Of a DNA stretch of 64,000 bases, positions 32,536-45,175 are shown in pieces. A program made the position numbers and the translations under genes. The notes under the pieces were generated by a model that was given only the letters and a program-made list of their open reading frames with translations, did not search any database and had not been told where the DNA came from. Source of the DNA: Cornus controversa (Eukaryota > Streptophyta > Magnoliopsida > Cornales > Cornaceae); NCBI GenBank assembly GCA_026545225.1, contig CM048853.1, positions 40,688,755 through 40,752,754 of the forward strand. Reading direction: 5' to 3'. The stretch's first letter is position 1. The number at the start of each line of letters is the position of its first letter.

Positions 32536-33726
32536 ACACACAAAAAAAGGTCCAATCTTGAAAAGTGTCCAAATTTGCTTTAAAATCCCTCTTTTCAAGG
32601 TCAGAACCTCCCACTTTAAAATATATGTGTTCTCACTACTTTACCTGGATTATGTGACTCTTATATGTGATCAACAATGTCTTCATACACTCGGAACCAT
32701 CTTGAAACTTCAATTGATCGAATCCAGACCATTAATGACTTTTTCCAAAGATTCAAGTTTCATCATTTCAAGAGCATTTGCATGGTTGGTGTAGAACTTC
32801 ATACTCACTCTAAGACTTCAATTACATGATTAATGACGAGAATATAAATCAAATATTACAACTTGATCATGCTTTAGTTTTGACACTAAAGATTGCCAAT
32901 AACAAAAATACACGTCATAATGTCAACATCCATCTACTATAAAAACTTAATCTATTAAAAAATGTGTAACTTAAATATATAAATCATTCAATATAAACCT
33001 TACCAAAAAAAAAAGAAAGGAATGGGTATAAAGTTACAGAGCCTCAGTGCGACTATGTAACTACCTTTGATACCTTTTCACTTGCAACCTTGAGACTGCA
33101 CTAATTAAATCCTGATTTCTTGTGGCTGTGTGTCTTCTCTCACCACTCCCTCTATAAATAAATAAATGTATATGTACAATTTTATATACATTTTGGTGTA
33201 TATATTGCTTGGACTTTTTAAATGAAGAAGCTCATTCTTAATTTGGGAAATATTATATAATCATATACTCCAGATCATATGCGTTATTTTTTTAAACTAT
33301 AGGGGAGGTATGTGTAAAATGCCTAACTAGAGAGGAGGTCACAGAATTTGTCCATTTATTTTGATTTATAAACAAACCAGTTAAATAGACAAATTGTCAT
33401 ATCAACAGAGTAGAATCTGATTCATTTTATAGACCACTTAGACAAATACAAATTCATCTTCATGAGTGACTTGAGCATAAGCTACAGCCAACTTGCCTCA
33501 CACATAACATACACTCTTATGGTGTAAACTTGACTACATAATCATCCAGTTAGATAACAGACCCTTTTATGGTGTAATCTTTACTACATAATGGTCCAGT
33601 TTCACTCGAGGATGAAGCAAATGTACCATCTAATATTAAATTTTAATGGATTAAACTCAAAAGGTATGCTTTACTAGTTGCTTCCATTTTTTTTTGTTTC
33701 CACCCTCCAATATTGTGTACATTTAA
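32536..33726. other. Intergenic sequence, no gene recognised
   Basis: A minus-strand stretch at about 32600-32800 reads KFYTNHANALEMMKLESLEK before a stop. It looks like a protein fragment but I cannot assign it. The rest is AT-rich and unassigned. Confidence 0.35.
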
Positions 33727-36094
33727 GCCAGTGTACACAAAGAATCAGTGGAATCAGAATTGGAACCATAAAAAATTATACATGAACCGAACTATACCGT
33801 TCACTACGGTTCCAATTCTAATTTTTAGAAACAATTCACTACGATTCCAGTCCAAATCATACAATGTTTGTGGCATTGTTTTTTTTTAATCTTTCATTTT
33901 GGTATAAAATTGATGTTATAAATCTGATTTTTTTTGTGGATTAAGATTTTTGTGTAATTAAATTTGCAATTGAGGATTGGTGTTGGAATATTTATTTTAC
34001 ATATACATAAATACATGCATACATGTATATGATGAATATGTTGATATGTTAAGTTTAAATTTGTGGCTGTTTAATGCAGCAATTTGTAGTTTGTTGAGTT
34101 GTTTTTGATGGGTTAACTTACCCTTGAACATTTGGGAATGGATCATGTAGGGATTTAAATTTAATTTTGAAAATTTGTTGAAGAACCCAATAAGTTGTGA
34201 TTTGGGAGTTTTCGTTTTGGGGCGTTTTTTATGGGACTTTTGATACTAATAGATAGCTTACGACGAGAGGAGAAGATCGGCATAAAATTTGGATAGAAAG
34301 GAGGCTAGGAAGTGACCGAAAATAGGCTGTCTGCACGCGTGAACAATGCTCACAAGCTGGGGGAGGAAGAAGGCAGGTTAGCTTTTCCCCCCACGCACCC
34401 CACCGGCGCGTGGCGTCGGCGTCAAGGAAGGGGCAGATAGGCCCCACTTGCCGAAGCCCACCTCTGGGCCCAGTTTAGGTCCCTTCCGGATTAGTTTACT
34501 ATTTGTTTTATATTTTTGAAATTTTTGGAAAATTTTGAAATTTCAAAAAATCATTTCTTAAAAATACTTAAACATTTCAAAAAATTCTCAATTTTTTAAT
34601 TCAACTTCCTAGGGGTTAAACAAACTTGGATTTTAAATTTCATGTCGAAATGAGCTTCCATCATGATTAAATTGATTTTAAAGTTTGTCTCAAAATTGAG
34701 TTTTTATTTTCTTTTATTTAGAAAATATTTTTAGAATTCTAAAAAATTTTCATAAAATTTTGGTGATCTTTTGGGACAGAATGTACTTGGGTTTTAAATA
34801 TCAAGTCAAAATAAGTTTCCTTTGTGGTTAAAATAGTATAGAAAGTGTGCCTCAAAACTAGATTTTTATTTTCTTTAATTTCGATAAACCTTTAAAAAAT
34901 TCCCAAAAAATTTCAGAAAATTCTAGAGTAATTAGTTAGGGTTCTTAGGAACAGAATAGGCCCAGAAATCTAGACTAGAGCTAGTTTAGACTCCCACAAT
35001 GATTTAAATAAATTAAAGGTTTGGTTGTGTGCTTACTCATAAAATTGGTGGTTGTGTTATTTTTGCTCCTTAACTGTATTTTTCTTTGAAATTATAACTG
35101 TCCATGATATACTTGGTTTTAGTTTAAATGTGGATGAGATATTTTATTGTGATGATTGAATTTCTGCTAAATTAAATTCATATGTTTGTAATTTATATCG
35201 TTATGCACCTTCTTTTATTTCATGTAGTAGGTTGGTTTGGGATGCATGTAAGGATTGTCAAGGGATAAGTTAGGATTGTCAATGCTTATTAAGGTATCTA
35301 AAGTTAAAGAAGGCATGTAAGGATTGACAGGGAGCATGTCAGGATTGCCAATACATATTAAGGTATCTAAGGATAATAATGGTGACTTGTCAAGATTGCT
35401 TAAATTTAATAAAATACAAGTTTATGTTTCTTAGTGTTGAACTTACAGAATGTGTTCAAGTTTGTATGATAAGGGTTTGTCGGGGACAATGTAAAAGATA
35501 ATTTTTATTTCTTAAAACATAAACTAGATTGGGAATGACCTGTATGTTTATACCTATATTTTCTTGTCTCTATCATACAGAGGGTATGTATACCGATTCT
35601 ATGATTGGAATGTAGTAGAGAGGGTTTGCTCGTGGGTTTAACCCACTTTATTGATATTTCAGGTCCCAGGCCGATTTTACCGCAAGGATAGAGTCTTGGG
35701 TTTTAGTTGTGGCAGATATCTTCTTCCAGTTCAAACTATGAACTCTTTTGAAACTTTGGTTATTGTTTATTTTTAATTTAGAGTTATAACTCTTGTTCTT
35801 TCTGGTTAAAGAGGTCATTGGGTTACGGGACTTCCAAGTTGTATTACCAGACACGTACTTTATTTATTAAACATTTTATTTTAATTCAAAGGGCTTTTTA
35901 TTATGCTTTTAAAATTATTTTTTTCTGTTTTTTGTACTATATGCGCGAGATTTGTTGGGGGGTATTTCATTGGAGAATTGGATTCGAACCGAACCGAAGT
36001 CAACGGTTCCGATTCCAAAATTAAGAAACTGTTGGAAAGGCTCTGGTTCTGGTTCTACCAAAAATTGCAAGAAACCGAACCGTGTGCACCCCTA
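33727..36094. mobile_element. Possible 2.4-kb non-autonomous hAT-like element
   Basis: The right end (GTGTGCACCCCTA at about 36082-36094) is the inverted form of the TAGGGGTGCACA end seen in the 27-kb MITEs. The left end near 33727 (GTGTACACAAAGAATCAGTGG) resembles their other end (GGGTGCACAAAGAACCAGTGG). GGTTCC/GGAACC-type subterminal motifs occur at both ends (33740-33860, 35970-36080). No transposase frame was found. A target duplication is not clear. The interior has a GC-rich patch (34320-34500) and direct repeats with AAGGATTGTCA (35240-35400). Confidence 0.45.
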
Positions 36095-36939
36095 AATATA
36101 TTAGAGAGAAATTGTATCCTTATCTAATTCTTGCAAGAGTTCTCGTTAGACATTTTTATTCTCTGAAAGTTCATTGGACACAATTCTAACTGAGTTCTTT
36201 TTTTTTTTTTTTTTTTTCATTTTTGCTTATATCCATGATGCAATTAGCACAATGTAAATCAATGTCTACCCCCATAGATTATGCAATAAAATATTTTAGA
36301 TCTACTTATCATTGAGATAAACATGGGATTTGGTAGAGGTAAAATGGGGCAAGCAAAACATAAGTATGATTTAGAGACAAAAATGCTTCTAAGATTTGAA
36401 TTTGATACTATATCTGTGAGTTGCGTAATACAAAAGCAGTTGCAAAAGTTAGAATTAAAATTTAAAGAGGATAATTAGATTTATTCATTTTTTACTTAAT
36501 TTTTTAGATTATGCAATTTTAAATCCCGTCATATAAGAAATTATAGACGTGGCGGCCAACTTTTAGGGGCAGCCAAAAACAACCCGCTGCCTAAAACACT
36601 TTCTAACCTCGTCCCACATTGTGTTGCTTTCTAACATCCCCTTTCATTTTTTCTCTCTCCTCCCGTAAAAATTGGGAAAGGTAACACAACATTTCACCAT
36701 TTCTCACTCCTTTCTCTCAACGTACAGTTCATTTCTCTCTCTATCATCCCTCTCTCACGATGTCAAAATAATTTCATCTCTCTCACATCTGATTTCTCTG
36801 TTCTTAGTGCTCAATTGCTCATCCAAACTCTGTTTTGGGCCAACTGGAGATCAAATTCCATCCTCTTCGATTCCAATGGTATCCATAGTCGAATCAGTCA
36901 CTTTGCTTGATTTTCTTTGTTTTTGCCCTCATCAGTCAT
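36095..36939. other. Intergenic sequence, no gene recognised
   Basis: Contains a T run near 36200 and a C/T-rich stretch at 36640-36800. The open frame there (from 36672) is low-complexity Ser/Leu and resembles a leader rather than a protein. The block ends at the probable solo LTR. Confidence 0.4.
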
Positions 36940-37672
36940 TGTAATATCCTGAAAAAAATAATTTATATAGCGTATAATATACATATATAGTTATATTATT
37001 TCAAAATTTGAAATAATAAGTGATGAAGATAAATAGGAGTCCTTTAAAGTTCAAAAAATACCTTATATCTCTTAAGTATAATATACGTCTTTTATATAAA
37101 CGTTTGATATAATATTGTTTTTAATATATATAATATTTTATTAAAACAAATAGATCACCGATATATGTCGAATCTCTGCAGTAGTCGGAAAGAGAAACGG
37201 TGATCGAAGAATTGCGTAGAGAAAGACGGTGATTGGAATAGCTATAGCAGGCAAGTCGATCCGTTTTATATTTTTGTATATAACTAAGACTTGTCTCTTA
37301 ATTTTTTTTAGATTGAAAAATAAATTAATCACGTTGATAGTTTTTGTGTAGAGGATTATATCTATGGATTTAAGCTATTATTAATCTTAATGATGAAGCA
37401 TGATTATACTAGGAGCCTTGTATTTGACTAAATAATCTATTAATAGATTTTAAAATCATTAGGGTTAAACATGGTTGTATAGATGGACGATTATGGCTAC
37501 TGGTTTATTGTTGTCAATTAGTTGTACTGTGTTTATATATATATATGCTATCTGGTGTTAATGCAAATTTATGTATTTATGCGTACTGATGGAATAGTGA
37601 TGAGGTTAAGAAACCAACCTCATGGTTAGGGAATTGTTTATCTAAATTATGATATTAGAATCTATTCTAATG

Positions 37673-37707
<35 letters not shown>

Positions 37708-39306
37708 CTGGTGTTAATACAAATTTATGTATTTATGGGTATTGATAGAATACTGATGAGGTTAAGAAATCAACGTAGGGAATTGTTTGTCTAGATCATA
37801 ATATTAGGATTTGTTCTGATGATTTAAATCAATGACCCGTTTCTTTTTAGTAGTATTACAGGGGTTATAATCACAATTGGTTGTATAGTAGTATTACAGG
37901 GGTTATAATTACAATTGGTTGTATGATGACATAAGTTGTCGAATTATATACGTACAAAATTATATTTAGGATATAATGTGGTGATACATAGTGGCCTTAT
38001 ATATACCTTATTTTAGGATACAATGTGTAGTTGCGGTATAGGTACAGAATATAACATAGTGGTGTTCTGTATATTTATTTAGGATAGTGGCGTGGGTGTT
38101 CTGTATATTTACTTGGGGCCGTGGAACCGTATATTTTTATATATTGATTCGATTATATTTAGAACAGTGGCCGTTTGTGTATTTGTTGTTTTTAGAGGCC
38201 TTATACATTTGCGAGTGAAATGACTTGCCAACAAAACTGGTCATTATAAGGAATCTGTTTACCACCATGATATTTCTAGTAGTGTATAAATTTATCCAGA
38301 CAGTTCTTGTATAATATTCTGGATATTTTATTATATAGAAGAAAATGCTTATTTGGGTTTTTTTATGCAAGCTTAATGAAAATTAAAGAAAAATAGTAAA
38401 AATATTTCTAAAATTATGAAAAATTTCAGAATAATGTATCTAAGTTTAATTAACTCAAATTTGCTGAAAAATATGAATTTACATTAAAGTAAGTAATGGA
38501 TAATGGTGAGTAGTCGAGGAGTAGTTCGGGACTATTCTTATAATGACTTTTTTAGGTATGGTCAGGGACCTGTCCATTGGGAGTGTACTACCCTTTTGTT
38601 ATGGTCATTGGGCTCAGCATGCCCTTATTATGTGGACGTGGTCCGGGACCATCTGGGTAAGTAGACGTATAACCCAGCCACATGTGTGTTTTCGATAGTC
38701 CGGGACTATGCGATGCACACCATTGATTGGAGGGGAGTCTGGGGCTCATGTGAGATAAGTGGAATTTAATATAAGTCAATCAAGATAGTTAACAAGTTTA
38801 TGGTGTGAAATTGTGAAAATGGTGTTCTGTTTTATGTTTTGGGAATTATGACATATGAGAATTTATGACCTGAGATGAATACATGTAATTAATGTATTTT
38901 GACGAGTTACTTTTATATATGAAAATATAAGGTGAATCGATTTGCTGAGCAGGGAATGTGTTTAGCAATCCCTTGTTGAGCTTGTGAGCTCACTCCTTAA
39001 CAATTTTCATGTACACGTTGATTAGAACGTGATGGAGTCATGTGGGCCGGATGGAAATGATTTTGTTATTTTTCGACTTCTTTGTAGTTCAATAAAGTTG
39101 ATATGAACTTATGTAATAATGTTGAGAATTTTTTTAATGGATTGCATTAGACGATGCTACATTTGTTTGTAGTTATTTATGTTTTGAAATAAAATTCTTT
39201 TTGGGAGAGTTATACTATGTTGTGTGAGGTGGTTGTTGTTGCAAATCACGCACTTTATTTAAGTATAGAACCAGTATTTCTATTATTTAAATTTATGGGC
39301 GTGAGA
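36940..39306 (+). mobile_element. Probable solo LTR of a Ty3/gypsy element
   Basis: Starts TGTAATATCCTGAAAA, ends near GGGCGTGAGA, and is flanked by GTCAT (36935-36939) and GTCAC (39307-39311), four of five bases matching. Internal text such as GGTCCGGGACC, GTCCGGGACTATG and GAGCTTGTGAGCTCACTCC is typical of long Del/Tekay-type LTRs. Inside, about 155 bp is tandemly duplicated (37536-37690 and 37692-37835, CTGGTGTTAATnCAAATTTA), and a 35-bp unit (AGTATTACAGGGGTTATAAT) occurs twice near 37850-37920. There is no coding region. Confidence 0.6.
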
Positions 39307-40451
39307 GTCACTTTGCTTCAAATTTCTTGTTTTATATTCATGCATTTCTAGTTTTGGATCCATTAAATCAAAAAAATAGTTAGAGAGAGAAAATGTAGTT
39401 AGAGAGAGCCCGTGTTGCTTCCAAGAACTCTTCAAATGCGAACCCTAATATCTCCTTTTGTGCGGTAGTCACCGTCTGAAGTCCGACCAGCCAGTTTTGA
39501 TCTTTAGGTGAGTGAGTCTTTTCTCGTTGATCCCATTGGAGTCTCAAACCTACATTGCTCTCTTCTCTCTCTCTCTCCTCAATCTCTTTGAATTCATGTT
39601 TTAAACGTGCGTAAATTAACCTCTAAGCACGACCGCAGTTTCTCAAAATCATTGATATTATGACAATAGATCTTTTCTTTTTTCACATTTTGTTCTGTTT
39701 TCTGATTTTCTTCTTCTGCTTGTGATTATTGTAGCATTTTGTTAAAGAGGTTTTTGATTAATTGACGTGAAGTTGATAAATGTGTAATGTATAAATGTCG
39801 GAGGTGAGTAAACTGTTGTTTATAGGTGTTGTGGACGATGAAGAGAAAAGAGAACAGAAAAAGAGTCATTTCAGTATATGCACCGTGTTTGTAAGATTTG
39901 TGCACCACTATTACAAGTTCAACTGAACTAATTATGTGTACAAGACCCATTGTTTATCTGGTGAAAGTCCTTAGTAGTATTTCAATTTCAAAAGCATAAA
40001 AATGCTCATTGTCATGTTTGGATTCTAGTGTTCATTTGACAAGAACAAGAATTAGTTTTCCAAAAGGAGCATTTAGATTTATTAGAAATACCATTCTCTC
40101 ATTAATCTTGAAGCTTTTACTCGGATAATAAATAGAATCTATGCATAAAGCCATCTAGAGTCAATTATGCCTGGTTTATCAGTTACAATAATTGATTTCA
40201 TTGTTCTGCAAGACTAAGACATATTTATTTTATTTCTCTTCATTATAAAATGCAAACATAACCAAAATAAATTAAAATATTGAACTAAAATTTTTGTATT
40301 TTATCTCATTAAATCAAACAATTCACTTAGTATTTCACTGTAACTCCATACCAATTTATATATAATACCTTTCATACCAGAAACGTTTTAGAGGTTAATT
40401 CAGATTGATTTAGGGTAATTTAATTTACAAAATTCCTACCAGTCATTTTTG
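39307..40451. other. Intergenic; partly related to 46.93-47.1 kb
   Basis: Bases about 40040-40200 resemble 46940-47095 (ATTCTCnCATTAA, TTTTACTCGGATAATnAAT, ATAAAGCCATCTAGA, TTGATTTCATTG). A C/T-rich stretch at 39400-39700 resembles a transcript leader, but no coding region follows. Confidence 0.45.
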
Positions 40452-40890
40452 TATAAGTTAATTTTGTAAGAAAACGCATCATTACACCATAAAGCATACT
40501 TTTCATGAGTTTTATACTTTTGTAACAAATTGATTCCAGTCATCATGGTCGACGATGGCGAACATAATTTGCTGCTCGTAAACTAAAATTTCAATAAGGG
40601 ATAATTTGGTCTATGAATTAAGAACAATAAAAAATGTGAAATACGTAAATATTTTTGTATAAGTTACTTTTTAACCATTTACTAATTAAATCATTATATA
40701 AATTTAATCTTTCAGGCTTCATGACTTATTTAATTTGCTAATTAACTCTCAAAATGTTGTGGAGAAGGGTAATTTTGTAAGAATATGCATCATTACACCA
40801 TAAAGTATACTTTTCATGAGTTTTATACTTTTGTAACAAATTGATTCCAGTCATCATTGTCGACGATGGTGAACATCATTTGGCTGCTCA
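40452..40890. repeat. Two tandem copies of the 29.7-kb dispersed repeat
   Basis: Copies at about 40452-40690 and 40700-40890 share TTTTCATGAGTTTTATACTT, TTGTAACAAATTGATTCCAG and GTCGACGATGGnGAACAT with each other and with 29728-30035. The second copy runs into the ABCB fragment. Confidence 0.8.
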
Positions 40891-41241
40891 TGTTGCCATT
40901 ACTCAAACAACACACTTTGGGAGCTCCATACAATTTTATCATCAATGTCGCTCTCTACTCCTTCCATATCAGCATCTTCCTTCCCAAAAAGTATGTTCTC
41001 TTTAATTATGGTAGCAAACAGAGTAGGCTCATATGGTACGTAGCTTATCAATGGCCACCCCATCAAGAACAATCGATCTCAACTCCAACTGGGTCGTAAA
41101 ATCTCTGCAACAGTGAAATCACTGTCGATTTCCCAGACCCACTGTCTTTCCAGCTGGAATTTTCAGGTTCAAATCTATAAAAAATTATGGATTCAGTCTT
41201 GAAGGGTATGCGAATTCCACGTGTTTGAATTCCAACATGCC
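40880..41241 (-). pseudogene. ABCB (MDR/PGP) transporter nucleotide-binding-domain fragment, broken
   Basis: Minus strand, in pieces across frames. It reads LEFKHVEFAYPSRLNP, then LNLKIPAGKTV, then GSGKSTVISLLQRFYDPVG (Walker A at about 41120-41140), then VLDGVAIDKL, then EPTLFATIIKENILFGKEDA. Near 40880-40910 a decayed signature motif reads GNMSSQM where MSGGQ is expected. This is the first nucleotide-binding domain of a full-size B-type ABC transporter. It has a stop after the PSR motif, a small deletion just before Walker A and several frameshifts. No transmembrane domain is nearby. It may have been captured by, or simply abut, the adjoining repeat. Confidence 0.85.
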
Positions 41242-43334
41242 TGAGTGACGAAGGTGGGGCCAGCTGGCGGGGGAGGAGGGCGGTGGTGCTAGTGAGGATT
41301 GGAGGTCAAGGGCAGCGGTGGCGGCGATACTGAAGAGGTAGAGGAGGGAAGTGGTGGTGAAGACGGCCGCGTTAGGTTTAGGATTCGTGAGGTGATTTTG
41401 TTCTTACTTTCTTTCTTACAAGAAATACAGCTCCGAACTTTCAATAGAAATGTGTATATATATATGTATATCTGTGTGTATTTATATTTGTACGCACATA
41501 TAATTACATAGATAGTAATTATGAGTTTTGTTTTAGAAGGTGAACAGTATTTGTGATTATATATATATATATTTATGTATTGACTTTTATATCTCGAGAT
41601 TTAAAATTACATATCACTTTATTTTTCGTGTTACTGTGAATTGTTACATCATAGAAATAATAATAAAAAATACTCAAAATATCCTTCTACACTTCCGCAC
41701 CTATTTGTGTCCATTTTTTCTCCAATAGAATTTATTAATTTGACCCCCTTCATGCCCATTAATTTCCAAAGGCCAAATTTTTTTCAATTTGTCCATTACA
41801 CCAACAATAGGGCCCAAGTTATCCTGGCTGAAGTGGTTTTCGCATTGCACAATATATATATATATATATGATACGAAGACAAACAATACTAATATAGTTT
41901 TCATGGGTTCTTTCCATAGGACCATAGAAGATGAACATTTGTTTCTAACAATTCAGAAGGAGATTGTACAAACTTAAAGGGAGATATATAGGTGGTAGGT
42001 GTTCTCAGTTTCTTGGTCCCTCCCAAGCAATAATGACCCATTGATGGCAAAATCAGTGCCAGTGATAGAGCTTTTCCAAGAACCTTCCTCTTTTGTATGT
42101 GTGTGCATATATACAGGGAAGCAAACAGAGAAGCATACAGAGAAAAAGAAAGACAACAATTTTTTTTTATAATGTTAGCGGTGGTTTCTGGTGAGAGCAT
42201 TCTGCAATGTGACTTATGTTACTTAAAAAAAAAAAAGACAACATGATTTGGTGGTGACAGAAGAACAAAAATAACAAGTAATAATACCCATTTGCATTAA
42301 TATATATATATAACCACATTGTTTGGATTTCTCTGCAGGATAGATCCAATTACTTGCTTCCATAGTCACTTTCAATGACTTTTAAACATGCAGTCACAAG
42401 GTCACATTGTCCAATTATGGGATCTTAGGTGCCAAAACACACACTCTCTCTCTATATATATAGATATACATACGCTAGTGTATGTTGTGTCTATGATATT
42501 ATTATGCACTCGTAATAGTGATCGTTAAATAAAGTAATTTTATATTGTAGATAGTAAAAGATATTTTGAATCACGTGATTAATTTTTTTAATTATTTGTA
42601 ACCGTTAAATTGACTTTTTGTTCTTATTATACCAAACTTAAATATAACGTAGATTTCTAATGATGTAGCTTTCAACTGAACTCCATGTGGTTTTTGCAAG
42701 AAAAAAAAAAAACTGACCCCGTGTGATTCACTCCCTCAACTATTCTTCTCCTTGATGCTATATATCTATAAAGTTTTTACATATTATTATTTATATCAGC
42801 CGTTGCACACAAACTAAATTTGCAATTTGGCTTCATCTTTCAGTCTCACTCCTTGATATTTGAATGTTAACCTGACAGAGGAGTGTTTGGAACGAAGAGT
42901 AAATATAACTTGGACAAGTATAATGTATAAGTGGAATAATTTACTCATTTCAGCATTTTGTTAACCAAGTCAATCAAAAATTACATGCATGGAATTTACC
43001 CTATATATATATATATATATGGCCATTTTCAGAAATTTTGTGGAAATTTTCATAAACATCATTGAGGTCAGACATAAAAAAGTGTCTGGGAGCGAGCTTA
43101 AAACAAATGTATACACCTATAAAGTCAGGAAGCCAAAGATAACACATACACATTCATGTTCATAATGACTGTAATCACCAGCACCATACAGAACAGAGTT
43201 ACAGAAATACAAATATATGTAACACTAAATGTGTTTACATACACTAGATATACACATACGATAGGCACAAGCACAAAAACTATTAACTCTCATATATGTA
43301 CTCAAATAAACTCTATTTCAACCACGAACCAATT
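41242..43334. other. Intergenic sequence, no gene recognised
   Basis: Bases 41260-41390 are GC-rich and G-rich with a Gly/Glu-repetitive frame that looks non-genic. TA microsatellites occur at about 41850-41870, 42299-42312 and 43002-43020. The minus-strand frames at 41901-42200 were examined and not recognised. Confidence 0.45.
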
Positions 43335-43816
43335 TGCTTCCCATTTTTCAGTTTACTCCAACATCTTAAATGTCATGAGATTAGTAGAATGATGCTATAA
43401 TGTGGTAATATTTTTTTCTAAACAAATGGTAGTTCGAAATTCTTCAATTTCACTCTCAAATTTTGGATAGTAATAATAAGCAAAACTCATACAAAATGTT
43501 AGGTTTCATTAATTTTGTATGCGCTAACGGAATAAAAAAAAAATCATGTAAAATTGATGATGGTCATGGACAGCTTATTGCAAGTGCTGATTTAATATGG
43601 TATCACAAATCATAACTAAATAATGTCCACTGAGAAGGGATTCAATTGATAACACAATCCAACTGGAATGGATGAGAATGAGTTATTGTAATCCCTAGCT
43701 TCTTCAATCACAAACTTAAAATTACAGTAAAACGATTAAAATTGTTAGATGAAAATAGATGAACAAATTTTTGTTGTAAATAGCTTTCTAATTTTAAATT
43801 TTAACTATTAAAATTG
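43335..43816. repeat. Dispersed family member, partner of 28000-28410
   Basis: Shares CAGTTTACTCCAACATCTTA-type text, CTCTCAAATTTTGGATAGTA, AATCATGTAAAATT and TAGATGAAAATAGATnAA with 28000-28410. A third, weaker copy lies at about 46180-46470. No coding capacity. Confidence 0.7.
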
Positions 43817-45175
43817 TTAGATTGGCGATCCCCTGAGAAGTCCCTGGTTTGGAGAAGTCAAAAATAAATAATATTATGTAAGGTAATGGTAAAAAGTTAT
43901 AAATTGTATCAGAAACAGAGCCTAACTGGAAGTATGTCAGTGGGAACGTTGGCCCCCCAATGGGGTGGATTGTGACGACCTATGTGGACAGGTGTGATAT
44001 GGGCAGGTGCGATGCACTATACGAGCTACCACACTGGCAAGTTACAGGTGTCATGATCACACATCGTTTGGGTAGGTAAAGGTGAAGTGTTATATGTATC
44101 TTCATCACCCTTCTATGACACTACGCGTTTTAAAACTGTGATGACTATAAACTCATCATAACTCCACAATTAAGCCTGTTTAGCTGGAAGTAGTATCAGG
44201 ATGGGTGACCCCCAGAAAGTCTCTACTTTGGGGAGCTAAAAGCAGATAATATTGTGTTGGGTTATAAAGTCTCATAGGACAATATTATGTAGGGTAAGGG
44301 TAGGTGGTTAAGCAATCGTGCCAAATAAATTTCTCATGGTGAGAGACAAATGAAATCCAAGCTTCATGTGATCTTTCAAGTTTTGTCAAGTCCTTCTTGG
44401 TGTGAACCATTAAAAACAAGCGGTGATTAACTCTAACAGGGGTTTTAGAGTCATTTTTGACAAAAATATTTTTCGGGAACAATAAAATTCACTAGAAACT
44501 TGTAGTGCCCATATTGAGTACAAAAAGCAGTTTTCGGAATGTCCTTATCCCAAACTCTCAACTAATAATATCCTAACCTTAAGTCTATCTTTGAGAAACA
44601 CCTTGAACAATATTGTGTTGGGTAATGGTAGGGCGTTACAGAGATGTGATGGCTCTGACCCATCAGATGAGAATTTTGTGTCGAATAAGGGTGGGGTATT
44701 ACAGAGCCGTGATGACTCTATACCCATCAGAACTCCACAGTTTAAGCAATCGTGTCGAGTAAGGATAGGGCATTATAGAGTCGTGATGACTTTGAATCCA
44801 TTACAAATAATATTGTGTCGAGTAAGGGTGGAGTGTTATAGAGCCATGATGGCTTTGAACCCATTAAAACTCCGCAGTTAAGCGTGCTTAACTAGAAGTA
44901 GTACCACGTCTCTGATTTGGAGGTGGGACATTTTAATTTCTTAACTATTCATATATGTTGATTTGAAAGGCGTTATAGAGTCGTGATGGCTCTAAACCCA
45001 TCAGAGGACAATATTGTGCTAGGGAAGGTAAGGGTGTGGCGTTACAGAGCCGTGATGATTTTGAACCCATTAGAACTCCGTAATTAAGCGTGCTTAGCTG
45101 GAAGTACTACCATGTCTCTGATTTGGGGTGGGGCATTGCAGTTTCTTAACTATTCATATACGTTGATATTGAAAA
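43817..45175 (+). mobile_element. Cassandra-like TRIM cluster with 5S rRNA-derived segments
   Basis: Several segments resemble plant 5S rRNA, including its internal promoter. Near 44168-44230 the text ACTCCACAATTAAGC, AGTAGTATCAGGATGGGTGACC and AAGTCTC follows 5S order (box A, intermediate element, box C). Further 5S-like starts lie near 44735, 44868 (ACTCCGCAGTTAAGCGTGCT) and 45075 (ACTCCGTAATTAAGCGTGCT). A 5S-like end lies at 43825-43855. The repeated phrase GACAATATTGTG...GGCGTTACAGAGCC and a degenerate primer-binding site (TTGTATCAGAAAC near 43904) match Cassandra, a short retroelement with 5S sequence in its LTRs. The LTRs are rearranged and duplicated, with a unit of about 205 bp repeated at 44855-44970 and 45062-45175. 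It is not a functional 5S gene: boxes are mutated and flanks are wrong. Confidence 0.75.

Noticed and set aside
36672..36944. Ser/Leu-rich frame at 36.7 kb as a gene
   Set aside because: Low-complexity C/T-rich sequence without recognised domains; it ends just inside the probable solo LTR.
41901..42200. Minus-strand frames with a hydrophobic start, considered as a secreted peptide
   Set aside because: No conserved motif or second RALF-like cysteine pattern is present. The frame runs through low-complexity and microsatellite sequence.
44160..45130. Functional 5S rRNA genes
   Set aside because: The 5S-like segments have mutated boxes and lack the conserved ends of a 120-base gene. Cassandra-like phrases surround them.
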